DNA from: Adonisia turfae CCMR0081
Lineage (GTDB): Bacteria > Cyanobacteriota > Cyanobacteriia > Phormidesmidales > Phormidesmidaceae
Direction: 5' to 3'
Assembly (NCBI RefSeq): GCF_011009555.1
Contig: NZ_QXHD01000004.1
Coordinates: 2,349,744 to 2,402,906 of the forward strand
DNA: 53,163 nt
Each line of letters opens with the position of its first letter. Within the stretch, counting starts at the first letter, position 1. Made by a program: the position numbers and the translations under genes. Below, one piece after another: positions 1-9,400 of the stretch. The notes below the pieces were generated by a model. That model did no database searches. It was not told where the DNA came from and saw nothing but the letters and a program-made list of their open reading frames with translations.

Positions 1-3000
1 ATTGCTTTACTCACATAATCAACCGGTGTCATATCAATCATCCAATCTAAATCCGGTGCACTTTCAAGCTGAAGAAGACTACTCAAAAAGCGACACATTA
101 AATCTGTTGGATTACATATTCCTGTTTGGGTGTGCCCAGTTACCATGCCTGGGCGATAGATACAAGCCGGAACCCCCAATGCTATGGCATGCGTAACGAG
201 TTGCTCTGCCACCCATTTACTTTGAGCATAGCCTCCCGAAATACCAGAACCTTGGGCAATATTATCATTCTCATAAATAATCGATGGTCCTGTTGTTACC
301 AAAGACTCAAAGACATCTAAAGTCGAGATATAGTGCACTGGTTTGAGCTTAGTATGAGTAGCGAGATTCAAGACAGATTGGGTCCCAAGTATATTGGTTG
401 CCCTTAATGCTCGATAAGGATAAAACAAGTTAACATTGGCAGCGCTATGGTAGATAACATCTATAGTCTCAGCCAAATAGTTAACGTCTTCAAGGTCTAA
501 TCCCAATCCAGGACGGGCCATATTACCAATCAGAGGTTTGATTCTGTTATAGGGAATATCGAAGCCTGGTAAATTTTGTTGCAACGCCTGATGTAACCTT
601 TTTTGACCTTTTTCACGTGTTTGTGCGCGCACCAAACAGTAAACAGTTGCATCTGTCTGTTTTAGTAGCTCATACAATAACGACGTACCAATAAATCCTG
701 TCGCACCTGTGAGTAAAATCGACTGGGGATTGATCCAATTTGATTCAGGTTTTGACCAAGGACCTCCTGAAGAATATAAGTTGACCTCAAACAATGCTTC
801 AGCCTCCAGCTGAGCTAGGGGCATGAACTCAGTAACGGTAGAAGATTTTTGTGTGTGGCCCAGCTGTTTGCATAGATCTGAGATAGTGGGTCGTTGGAAG
901 AAATCGGCAAAGGAAAGCGTTAGTTTAAAGGAGCGTTCAACTTGTGCCATCAGCTGCATCAACCGTAACGAGTCACCCCCCAGTTCAAAGAAACTATCAT
1001 TAATGCCAATGGGGGATACATTTAGAATGCTTGACCAAATCTCTGCTAGCTTTTCTTCTTGAATGGTTTGAGGGGCAACAAAAGACACCGATAGTTCTGG
1101 CCGAGAAGAATCAGGCAATGGTAATGATTTTCGATCAATTTTGCCGTTCGCATTGAGAGGAAATGTCTCTAATATCACAAACGCGGAAGGTACCATATAG
1201 TTGGGTAATGTTTGTGCAGCATAGGAGCGTAGCTGACTCGAAAGGATTTGAGTTATCTTGGCTTGCAACGGATTATTAGCATAGACGTTCCAAGGCTGGG
1301 GCAGTGGTTGCGGACCCATTGCTGGCAAAGGCTCAATGCTACCTAATTTATAGTCAGCCATATTCGCCTGGGGTTTAAAGAGGGCGTTAAAAGAACCACT
1401 ATTTTCTGCACTGGGCCAGCTAATGGTAACGTCATAGGATAGCTCAGCGGCAATTTGTCTAAGCTCTTCAGGATCTACGCCATCAATATCTTTGGTTTGT
1501 GTCAGATAGCCTTTTAGGTCTGCAACGTTGCCAGAGAGCTGACATTGTTTAAGGACATCCACCGCTTTGATGGATTCTGAAACCCTGGCATTAGGAATAT
1601 CTCGGAAACCTATGGCTTTCATGGTATAGCTTTTTAAGCGTTGTCGGAGTTTTGCAAGATCAAGGTATTGAGATGTCCAGTCTGACCAACTGGTTTCAAC
1701 CATTAATTGGGGTGTTGCACCGACGTGTAAGACAACGTCATACCGAAATTGGCTAAGTTCGTTATGAAACTGGCTTTGTTTCAGTAAAACTTGAACCTGG
1801 CTAATTTGAGGCAGATAATCTTGCAGGGTTAAGAAAAAGGACGGATCGATGGTGAGTTCTTCTTCCTGACGTAGTCTTTTTTGAATACGTTGCCAGAGAT
1901 CTGTTACAGGCAGATCATCAGGGGCTTTAAATAATTCTATAGACGTGGCGAATGCCTCTTGTAGGAGGTAGTTTCTAACATCGCCAATGAATAAAGAGCC
2001 ACCCGGTTTAATGAAACGTACAGCCTGTTCTAGAACGTGGACTAAATAATCAATACTGGGAAAGTATTGTAAAACAGAGTTGAGAATCACTGTGTCATAG
2101 GAAGCCGGTTCTATACTGCTAAAGTCATCTGCAGCACAAAGTTTAAGATCAACGCGTGATGCTAGATCTTGTCTGCCTGTCAATTGTTTTTTGATATGTG
2201 CCAGCGAAACATCTGAAATATCTGTGCCAACGTAGCCCTTGCAATGGGGTGCCACTTGAAATAGCAAGAGTCCTGTACCACATCCAAGTTCTAACACATG
2301 GTCAGGCTTAAGGTTTAGAATTCGTTCAACGGTTGTATCAACCCATTCTTGCATTTCAATATCAGGCAGTAGTGCACCTGTGTAACTGCTAATCCAACCG
2401 CTGATATTGAATGTTTCATCCCATTCTGTATTGACAGCATTTAAGTGGTCATCGTTATGGATAACTTGCCACTGTTTGATTTGTTCTTGCTCAAGTTGGG
2501 TGCAAATTGACTCGTCAGCGCTGACGCTATCGTCAATCGACTGGCCCATCGTTGAAGACGGTATATGATTGACCACATAGGCAACTAGCCGCTTACTGCC
2601 GGAATTATCTTCTTGAGCGACAACAACAGCTTCTTGCACAGCAGGGTGCTGCTCTAGGATAGATTCAATCTCTTGTAACTCGACCCGAAAACCTCGAATT
2701 TTAATCTGATGATCGACACGCCCTAAAAATTCTAACTGTCCGTCTTTACAATAACGAGCTAAGTCACCTGTTTTATAAAGTCGAATCGTTTGATTATTTT
2801 CGTCTAACGTTGTCACTAAAAACTTATCCGCTGTCAAATCAGGGCGATTTAAATAACCTGATGCTAGACCTCGTCCACCGATATATAACTCCCCCGAACT
2901 CTCTGCATGAACAGGTCTCATCTGCTCATCGAGAATATACGCCTGGACATGGCTTAATGGCCTGCCAATGGGAGCAATACCATTATTTACATCCTTATCT

Positions 3001-3989
3001 GTATAGGGCCCAGCTAAATGGCAATACGTTGCAACCACTGTCGTTTCTGTTGGACCATAGGTATTCACTAGCTGAACCTGAGGGCTCACATACTGTTTCC
3101 AGATATTGACCCATTGGGGCAGCACTCGCTCTCCTCCAATAATGGTGAGTCTAATAGTTGGCGATAGGTGTAGAGTATCTAATGAGGCACACAGCTGATG
3201 CCAAAAAGCAGTTGGCAAATCTAACACAGTTAGCTGCAATCTCTCGCAGGCTTGCAGAAAATCCGGAATGGATTTCAGCATATCTTTGGTGCGAAGGACT
3301 AATGTTGCCCCTTGGGTCAGGGTCAGGAAAATTTCCTCGATAGCCGCATCAAAACTAATCGATGCAAATTGCAATACGCGATCGTCAGCGACAATTCCAT
3401 AGGCTTGATTGGCCGCAGAGACAAAATTTGCTAAGGCAACGTGCTCAACTAGAACCCCCTTGGGTTGCCCGGTGGAACCAGATGTGTAGATGACATAGGC
3501 TAATGAGCCTATTGTCAAAGATGGGAGGTTATAAACAGGATACTGGGCAATAATAGGCCAATCTGCATCTAAACAAATAGTGTTTGCACCATTAACTGGA
3601 AGTGCTGAGACTAAAGATTTTTGCGTCAGTAAACATGAAACTTGAGAGTCTTTCAATATCCAATTAAGACGCTCTTCGGGATAGGTAGGATCTAAGGGAA
3701 CGTAGGCCCCACCTGCTTTTAGAATAGCGAAGACCCCTATGACCATCTCAAAAGAGCGATCAATGCATAGCCCCACCAATACACCAGGTCTGACACCTTG
3801 TGTACGCAAGTAATGAGCAAGTTGGTTAGCACGGGAGTTTAAGGCTTGATAACTCAAATGCTGACCCATAAATTCAATTGCCGTCGCGGTAGGTCTGATA
3901 TTGACCTGGGTTTCAAATAACCGAACAACAAATTTTAGGCTCTCAACAGAACCCTCCGGTGAGCGATTCCTAAGATCTACAAAAACCAT
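1..3989 (-). CDS. Single-module NRPS, A-MT-PCP-R (5' part; runs off the left edge)
   Basis: Nonribosomal peptide synthetase that should activate one amino acid, methylate it on the carrier protein and release it reductively as an aldehyde or alcohol. Reading from the ATG at 3989: an adenylation domain with core A3 (AYVIYTSGSTGQPKG, about residue 163) and A5 (NTYGPTE, about 306) and A8 near 430. A SAM methyltransferase is inserted after A8, with motif VLELGCGTG near 564. Then A10 (NANGKIDRKSLP, about 942), a carrier domain (FFELGGDSL, Ser near 1006) and a thioester-reductase domain from about 1090 (LTGATGFIG NAD(P)-binding loop and a YAQSK Tyr/Lys pair). The frame is open for 1329 residues, so there is no frameshift. 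No condensation domain precedes A, so it is a loading/stand-alone module. Domain calls are firm. The product is not known; the MT is most likely an N-methyltransferase by its position inside the A domain. Confidence 0.95.
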   Translation of the reverse strand, partial: MVFVDLRNRSPEGSVESLKFVVRLFETQVNIRPTATAIEFMGQHLSYQALNSRANQLAHYLRTQGVRPGVLVGLCIDRSFEMVIGVFAILKAGGAYVPLDPTYPEERLNWILKDSQVSCLLTQKSLVSALPVNGANTICLDADWPIIAQYPVYNLPSLTIGSLAYVIYTSGSTGQPKGVLVEHVALANFVSAANQAYGIVADDRVLQFASISFDAAIEEIFLTLTQGATLVLRTKDMLKSIPDFLQACERLQLTVLDLPTAFWHQLCASLDTLHLSPTIRLTIIGGERVLPQWVNIWKQYVSPQVQLVNTYGPTETTVVATYCHLAGPYTDKDVNNGIAPIGRPLSHVQAYILDEQMRPVHAESSGELYIGGRGLASGYLNRPDLTADKFLVTTLDENNQTIRLYKTGDLARYCKDGQLEFLGRVDHQIKIRGFRVELQEIESILEQHPAVQEAVVVAQEDNSGSKRLVAYVVNHIPSSTMGQSIDDSVSADESICTQLEQEQIKQWQVIHNDDHLNAVNTEWDETFNISGWISSYTGALLPDIEMQEWVDTTVERILNLKPDHVLELGCGTGLLLFQVAPHCKGYVGTDISDVSLAHIKKQLTGRQDLASRVDLKLCAADDFSSIEPASYDTVILNSVLQYFPSIDYLVHVLEQAVRFIKPGGSLFIGDVRNYLLQEAFATSIELFKAPDDLPVTDLWQRIQKRLRQEEELTIDPSFFLTLQDYLPQISQVQVLLKQSQFHNELSQFRYDVVLHVGATPQLMVETSWSDWTSQYLDLAKLRQRLKSYTMKAIGFRDIPNARVSESIKAVDVLKQCQLSGNVADLKGYLTQTKDIDGVDPEELRQIAAELSYDVTISWPSAENSGSFNALFKPQANMADYKLGSIEPLPAMGPQPLPQPWNVYANNPLQAKITQILSSQLRSYAAQTLPNYMVPSAFVILETFPLNANGKIDRKSLPLPDSSRPELSVSFVAPQTIQEEKLAEIWSSILNVSPIGINDSFFELGGDSLRLMQLMAQVERSFKLTLSFADFFQRPTISDLCKQLGHTQKSSTVTEFMPLAQLEAEALFEVNLYSSGGPWSKPESNWINPQSILLTGATGFIGTSLLYELLKQTDATVYCLVRAQTREKGQKRLHQALQQNLPGFDIPYNRIKPLIGNMARPGLGLDLEDVNYLAETIDVIYHSAANVNLFYPYRALRATNILGTQSVLNLATHTKLKPVHYISTLDVFESLVTTGPSIIYENDNIAQGSGISGGYAQSKWVAEQLVTHAIALGVPACIYRPGMVTGHTQTGICNPTDLMCRFLSSLLQLESAPDLDWMIDMTPVDYVSKA

Positions 3990-5130
3990 TTACTTGATTC
4001 CCCCAAACACTGACAACAGGCCTGACAACTTTGGTTCCTAAATCGACTCTAGGGCTGCTGTATCACTAGACACCCACGTTGGTCTAGATAGTGACACTAA
4101 AAACCAAGCCCTTATCTAACAGGGACTGTGAAAGGTATGATATAGGACTATTATTGACCACCACCAGGCCGATACCGGTGATCAATGGCCTTGCCTATCC
4201 CGACAACAAAGTCATTGCCGAAGCGCCCAAAATCCCTAAAGACCTTGGGGAAGTATAATTCTAAAGAGTGAACATTTTATCGAGCAAACAGAACAGTGAA
4301 TCCCTCTAAATGGATAGGCTTCATACTTCCCATGACTCTCAAAAAAGACTTTTTGACATCCATAGACTTGGCAATTAGTGAACGTATTATCTCAAATCAA
4401 ACGTTGACATGCGCTAATTTTCAATACAGTAATATTCTGCATTGATGGGTCGACTGGATTAAAATCGCCAATCATCAATCATCTGAGACAAAGGACAATT
4501 CAGTCGAAAAACCAAAACGGGGCTTCTCTCTCCGATCTTGTTTTACGCCTTATCCTACCTTGATAAAAACCGTATTCCACGCTTTGTGTAGTATCAAAGA
4601 ATACAATAGCTCCATTGCCACAAATTTATATCCAATTAAAATATTAAAGAAACCTTAAGTCCCAAGGGCTGTGCCATAGGTCCTTAGGTGTGAATACTGA
4701 GATTTCCCCCTACAAATTAACCTGTCGTACTCTACAGCTTTTTCACGATATGTACTCCAGAACATCGGAGTATGGTCATGAGAACAAAGAAAAACCTTTT
4801 TCTTTGTTCTCATTCCGTATTTCCTCTGTTTACATTACAGCTTCTCTTTTGCTAAAGACAATGCCCATAGCGCCAAAAGGCTTTCTGAACCATTTATTGG
4901 TGCTATATTGGGCGAGTGAGAGGAAAATATTTTTTGATTTTTAGGTTTTTGTACTGAATAAAATGTACTTAACGCTATTTTTATACTAATAGGCTTATGT
5001 ATCCCCACGTTAATGTCGTATAATCTGGCAGGGTATCTGTTAAACAATTTTTTCTGTTCTGTTTTTAGAAAACATACGTCAAGAGGATCGTGTTATCTTT
5101 TGAGCAAGATAGATTGTTAATGCCATTACA
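3990..5130. other. Intergenic stretch between NRPS and GNAT gene
   Basis: About 1.1 kb without a convincing gene. It must hold the NRPS promoter. A short open stretch at 4154-4258 (+) reads like the end of a protein (ends ...IPKDLGEV) but has no proper start and may be a remnant. Two overlapping ORFs of 84 and 70 codons on opposite strands at 4690-5047 look random. The clearest structure is the perfect palindrome at 4780-4815, listed separately. Confidence 0.5.
4780..4815. repeat. Perfect 17-bp-arm palindrome
   Basis: Arms 4780-4796 and 4799-4815 are exact reverse complements separated by 2 bases (CC). The left arm begins ATGAGAACAAAG and ends in five A, so the right arm begins with five T. 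The near-zero loop suits a cruciform or transposon-derived hairpin better than a normal terminator. Confidence 0.8.
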
Positions 5131-5628
5131 TTAACGGTGATCAATTTTAAGTTCTAGTAGGAATAACTCAACCAGATAACGTTCGAACTCTACACCCTGC
5201 AGAGAAACCACTTCAGTGTCATACAGTTGAAAACCAAATTTCTTAAATAGCCCTAAGCTAAACTCACTGGCTTCCGCGTAAAGTCTTGGCATGCGATGTT
5301 CATGGGCATAGTTCAGTACAGTTTTCATTAATTTAGAACCAATACCCTGATGAAGACTGTCGTATCGAACATAGGCTGATGCCACATGACCATTGTCTCC
5401 AATGCCTGAAAATCCTAGGATACCTGTTTTATCAATCGCAACAAACGTGGTAACTTCTAGAATAAGTTGACGAAAATGTTCAACATCTAAAGGGGAAGAT
5501 GCCCACACTTCCGTTTGAGCCTTTGTGTAGTATTGGGGGGCATGTACTAACACTGTCTGTCGAAACAGAGCTGACAGCTCCAATAGATCTGTTTCATTAG
5601 CAAGGCGAATATTCATTACTGATTGCAC
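5131..5628 (-). CDS. GNAT family N-acetyltransferase
   Basis: Small acetyltransferase of the Gcn5-related family, transferring acetyl from acetyl-CoA to an unidentified amine substrate. The 165-residue length is standard. Visible family features are the N-terminal strand NIRLANETDLLEL, the central strand ILGFSGIGDN followed by ASAYVRYDSLHQGIGSKLM (motif A, pyrophosphate loop Q-x-x-G-I/x-G), and the C-terminal ASEFSLGLFKKFGFQ (motif B). The start could also be Met5 (ATG at 5616). It stands alone, with the NRPS far downstream on the same strand and no operon partner, so the substrate cannot be inferred. Confidence 0.85.
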   Translation of the reverse strand: MQSVMNIRLANETDLLELSALFRQTVLVHAPQYYTKAQTEVWASSPLDVEHFRQLILEVTTFVAIDKTGILGFSGIGDNGHVASAYVRYDSLHQGIGSKLMKTVLNYAHEHRMPRLYAEASEFSLGLFKKFGFQLYDTEVVSLQGVEFERYLVELFLLELKIDHR

Positions 5629-6464
5629 CTAATTGTTGTCATAAGCTTAATCAGCTTCTGAAGCTATCTTAAACTTCTTCTGACAGAGCGTTAACCTTAG
5701 CATTAGATATATGGGTATAGTATTTGCGATTTACAGTGAATATTCCGTACGCGTGCTTTATCTATCTAGATAGCTCTCTATTGAAGTGGAGTATGGATAT
5801 AACAATTTTTAAGTTATTTTGGGCGTTGCCGCTCTTCAGTATTGTTTCATCTGCCACGTCTAGATTGTTTGAAGGCACTTACGCTTAAATAGCATTCCAT
5901 TGCCCCATCCACTCATCCACCCCTCTACAGCCCCACCCTGGGCCTTTATTTTTGTACAGTCCCCTAATCCCATGATTACTCAGGGATAAGCTGAAGCTCA
6001 GAGGATTATTGGCACTTTAAAGATCTTTGCGTATCTAGCTTTATGGGGAACAGAGCAGAGTCATTGGGCGTGAACATGGGTTTAAAGAGCACCATGGGTT
6101 TCTTAGCCAAGCAAGGTTGATGTACAGAAGGCTGTACCCATGATGGGTACCGATCGCCAAGGGGTCCTGAAGCTTCAGAAAGCAAAACTGTAAACACCTT
6201 TAGCCATAAACTAATCCCTATATAAAGGGTAATAGAATCAAAGTACAAAGTTTTCTCAACTGTATAAATTAGGCATTGGGTTCAAAAATCCAGTGCCTTA
6301 CTGATCGTCTGGATTCTGAACACCTAGCTAGTTGGAATTTCTTAACATGAATAGATACGCTAAAATGACTAGATCACGTCCAGAGTGGATCAAGGTAGAC
6401 TCACAGCATAGTCCCATGTAAAAATCATCACAATGAGTTCTTAAAAAGGAATGATCGTCCTATC
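5629..6464. other. Intergenic region upstream of the NACHT gene
   Basis: About 830 bp with no credible gene. An 80-codon minus-strand ORF (6006-6248) has no recognisable family and is not called. The region carries a 12-bp palindrome (CTATCTAGATAG, around 5762-5775), one copy of a dispersed repeat (5896-5966) and presumably the NACHT gene promoter. A purine-rich AAAGGA lies about 15 bases before the ATG at 6465. Confidence 0.5.
5896..5966. repeat. Dispersed intergenic repeat, copy 1
   Basis: About 70 bp closely matching 19081-19149. The shared core is CTACAGCCCCACCCTGGG, followed by CTTTAT, TTTGT and CAGTCCCCT, with a few substitutions between copies. Both copies are intergenic and in the same orientation. 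No ORF runs through either. Confidence 0.8.
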
Positions 6465-9400
6465 ATGTCTGAAGAGGCCCAATCGTTATCTAGCCTAATT
6501 ATTGACGCATTGGGAACCAGGAGAGGATTTTTCTTCGGCCTGCTCAAAAAGCGTCCTAATCCACAGACGAGGCAAGCTATTTTGACTGCCTCTCAGGCAT
6601 ATGTGCACAGATTTAGACAACGTCATGGCAAGCTTAAGGTTCTGGGCATGAGCAAGCCCGTAAGCCTCGACTCGGTTTACGTTCCTGTACGTTTTTTGGA
6701 AGAAAGCGAAATTAATAAATCTATGTCAATTGATGACATGGAAAAGGCTTGTCGAGATCGCAACGAGCGCAAGCTACGTTCCAGTTCAAAACGGCAGAAA
6801 ACAGCCATACATGTTGCCAACGAGCTTCAGTATTTATCAGTGATTGGTGCACCCGGTGTTGGTAAAACGACGCTGCTTCGGAAAATTGGTTTAGAAGCCC
6901 TCAAACATGCGAATGAAACTGAGTTTCATCATGCCTGTATACCCCTTTGGATTGATTTAAAAAAATTTACTGAGGGAGCGGTCGGGTTTCAAGCCTATAT
7001 TGCCAATGAATTAGAATCATTTGACTTTCCAAGCAGCTTAGAAATTACTGAAAATGCCTTAAAGAAAGGACGTTTTTTAATCTTATTTGATGGTCTAGAT
7101 GAAGTCTCATCAAAGCGTCGTTATAAAGTCCTTGATAAAATTGAGGCCTTTGTAGAACGCTATAAGAAAAATCGCTACGTTATTTCTTGTCGAGCAGCTG
7201 CTTATCGTAGTCCGTCGCCAAGTTTTCGAGAGATAACCTTGGCGGGTAATGGTCAAGATCAGATTAAAAATTTTATTTTTAACTGGTTCACTGTCGATCG
7301 GGAAGATGGTTCTGAAGCAGCGGAGAAGTGTTGGAAGTCCATTCGGAAATCAGATAATGTTGCGGTTAGAGAGCTTGCCCGTACGCCGCTGCTGCTGACA
7401 TTTTTATGTCTGGTTTATAGCCGTTCTTTAACATTTTCGGGTAACAGAAGCATCCTTTACCATGAGGGCCTGCGCATTCTGTTAGAGAAATGGTTTGATG
7501 AAAAGCGGGTCTCCAACGAAGTCATTTATGAAGGTCTGCATGTAGAGCTTGAGGAGAAACTGTTGGCAGAAATTGCCTACAAGGCTTTTAGAGATGACAA
7601 AATTCTATTCACTAAAGTCAATCTAGTCGAGCATATTCGGGAATTTTTGCTCAGAGAATTGAATGCGCCCAGTAACCTGAGTGGAGAGAATATATTAGAT
7701 GCGATCGCAATTCAGCAAGGCATCCTGGTCGAGCAGTCTGAGGGCATTTATTCATTTTCACACCTTACCTTTCAAGAATTTTTAGTTGCCAAGTACATCC
7801 ACGAAAACTACAGCAACCAAGCTCTTTCAGAGATGGTACGGCTATACGCCAATGATAAGCGGTGGGAAGAAGTTTTTCTACTGATTGCTGGTCTCAAGTA
7901 CGACGAAAGTAACGTTATTAACCTGCTGCTCTACCTCAACCAGGTAGCCCAAGGTTATATCAACACAGAACAGCTTAGCTCGCTATGGATGTGGGCTGCC
8001 CAAGTAACAGCGGATGAACCTACACCTGAGAAGCTGATCGAAAAACGTGCTAATGCCCTCTACCGAGCATTCCATTATAGTCGAATTTTAGCCCAAAGTT
8101 CCAAACTCAAAGGAGAGTTGGAAATCGTCCAAGCATTACTACAACCCTTTATCTATAATCTGAGGGCATCAAGTGATTTAACCCTGACAACCCATCTCAT
8201 CAATGCATTCCAGAGTGTTGTTTTACAGGTTAAAAAAACGGGAAAACTCAGCGAAACAACAGCAAGAAAACGCACTCAAAGCGAACTTAAAAAAGCTGTT
8301 CAGTTAGCGAGACCTTTAGCTAACACAATCCGCAAGCGAGCCAGTGTTCGCAGCATGCGCTACCTGAAGAACCATGGGCAGCGTTCTTCCCTCGATGAAG
8401 ATCTAAAGAACAACGAAATTTTCTCAGGTTCTGACTTTTTATCACTGTTCGAACAGCTCAACCGATTGAGTCTCAATATACCAGGCACCCAGTTTCCAAG
8501 CCATATTCATAAAAAGTTTCTAGATGAGCTTAAGCAAGTATGTCTAGGAATTTTAAAGATCGATGAAGCCTGGTTGATGCTGACTCGCCAGGAAGCCAAG
8601 GCCTGTCAAGATTGCTTATACGTAACACTGTTGATGTTGAAGTGCAGACAGGAAGCAAAACGTATATCGCCCGAGCTGTGGGACTCTGTTCAGGAACAAA
8701 TTCTCTCCCTCACCACAGGGGGGTATCGAACAGCCATGTTGACAGCTCAAAGCTTTTTAGACCAAGTGGGCGCAATATCAAAACAGGAAAATGATGAGAA
8801 TCTCTTAGTCACCAAGATTTCAGACGAGTTTGGCTTAAACCCACCATTTTTTGTGGCCGCAGTAGCAGAATATCTGACGGAAGATATCCTCAACAAATTA
8901 TGCCATAAATCTGATGAGATCAAAGCCCATAACGCAGATTTAACTGGGATCATCCTGTATGAGGCGCTACCTGAGAACGCACCGAGAAAGCTAATTGCCG
9001 ATTTGAGAGCCCATCAAAACTTTAAGGTGATTCCCATTGCTTTGGCGGAAGTCGAACATGTCTTAACTGATGCCGATAGCTGCAAAGAAGTACTGATAAA
9101 CTATGCTCGTCAATATACTGATACAGTTGACTTCTTCAGGGGCAAAAAGCCGATTCATGACAAACTACTGTTTTTTGGGCACGCTGAACTCCTGGAAGAA
9201 CTAGCGACCGATTTAAAGGACAATCAAAACATCGGTTTATTTGGCCTGCGTAAGTCAGGAAAGTCATCTGTCCTCCATCAGCTATCTCTGATGTGCCAGG
9301 ATCACGCTGTTATTTATATAGACTTGCAGAAGTACACCGACATTGGTTATGGCGTTGAGTTACTAGATGATATTTTGCAAACCCTCTATGCTTTAGTAAA

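Noticed and set aside
2810..3343. Plus-strand ORFs opposite the NRPS
   Set aside because: They are antisense shadows of the conserved adenylation domain.
4154..4258. Short open stretch ending ...IPKDLGEV
   Set aside because: No good start, too short; I could not name a parent family, so it is only mentioned as a possible remnant.
4690..5047. Two overlapping ORFs of 84 (+) and 70 (-) codons
   Set aside because: They overlap each other and the perfect palindrome and contain no recognisable motif.
6006..6248. 80-codon minus-strand ORF between the GNAT and NACHT genes
   Set aside because: No family, no ribosome site, composition not protein-like; probably chance or very old remnant.
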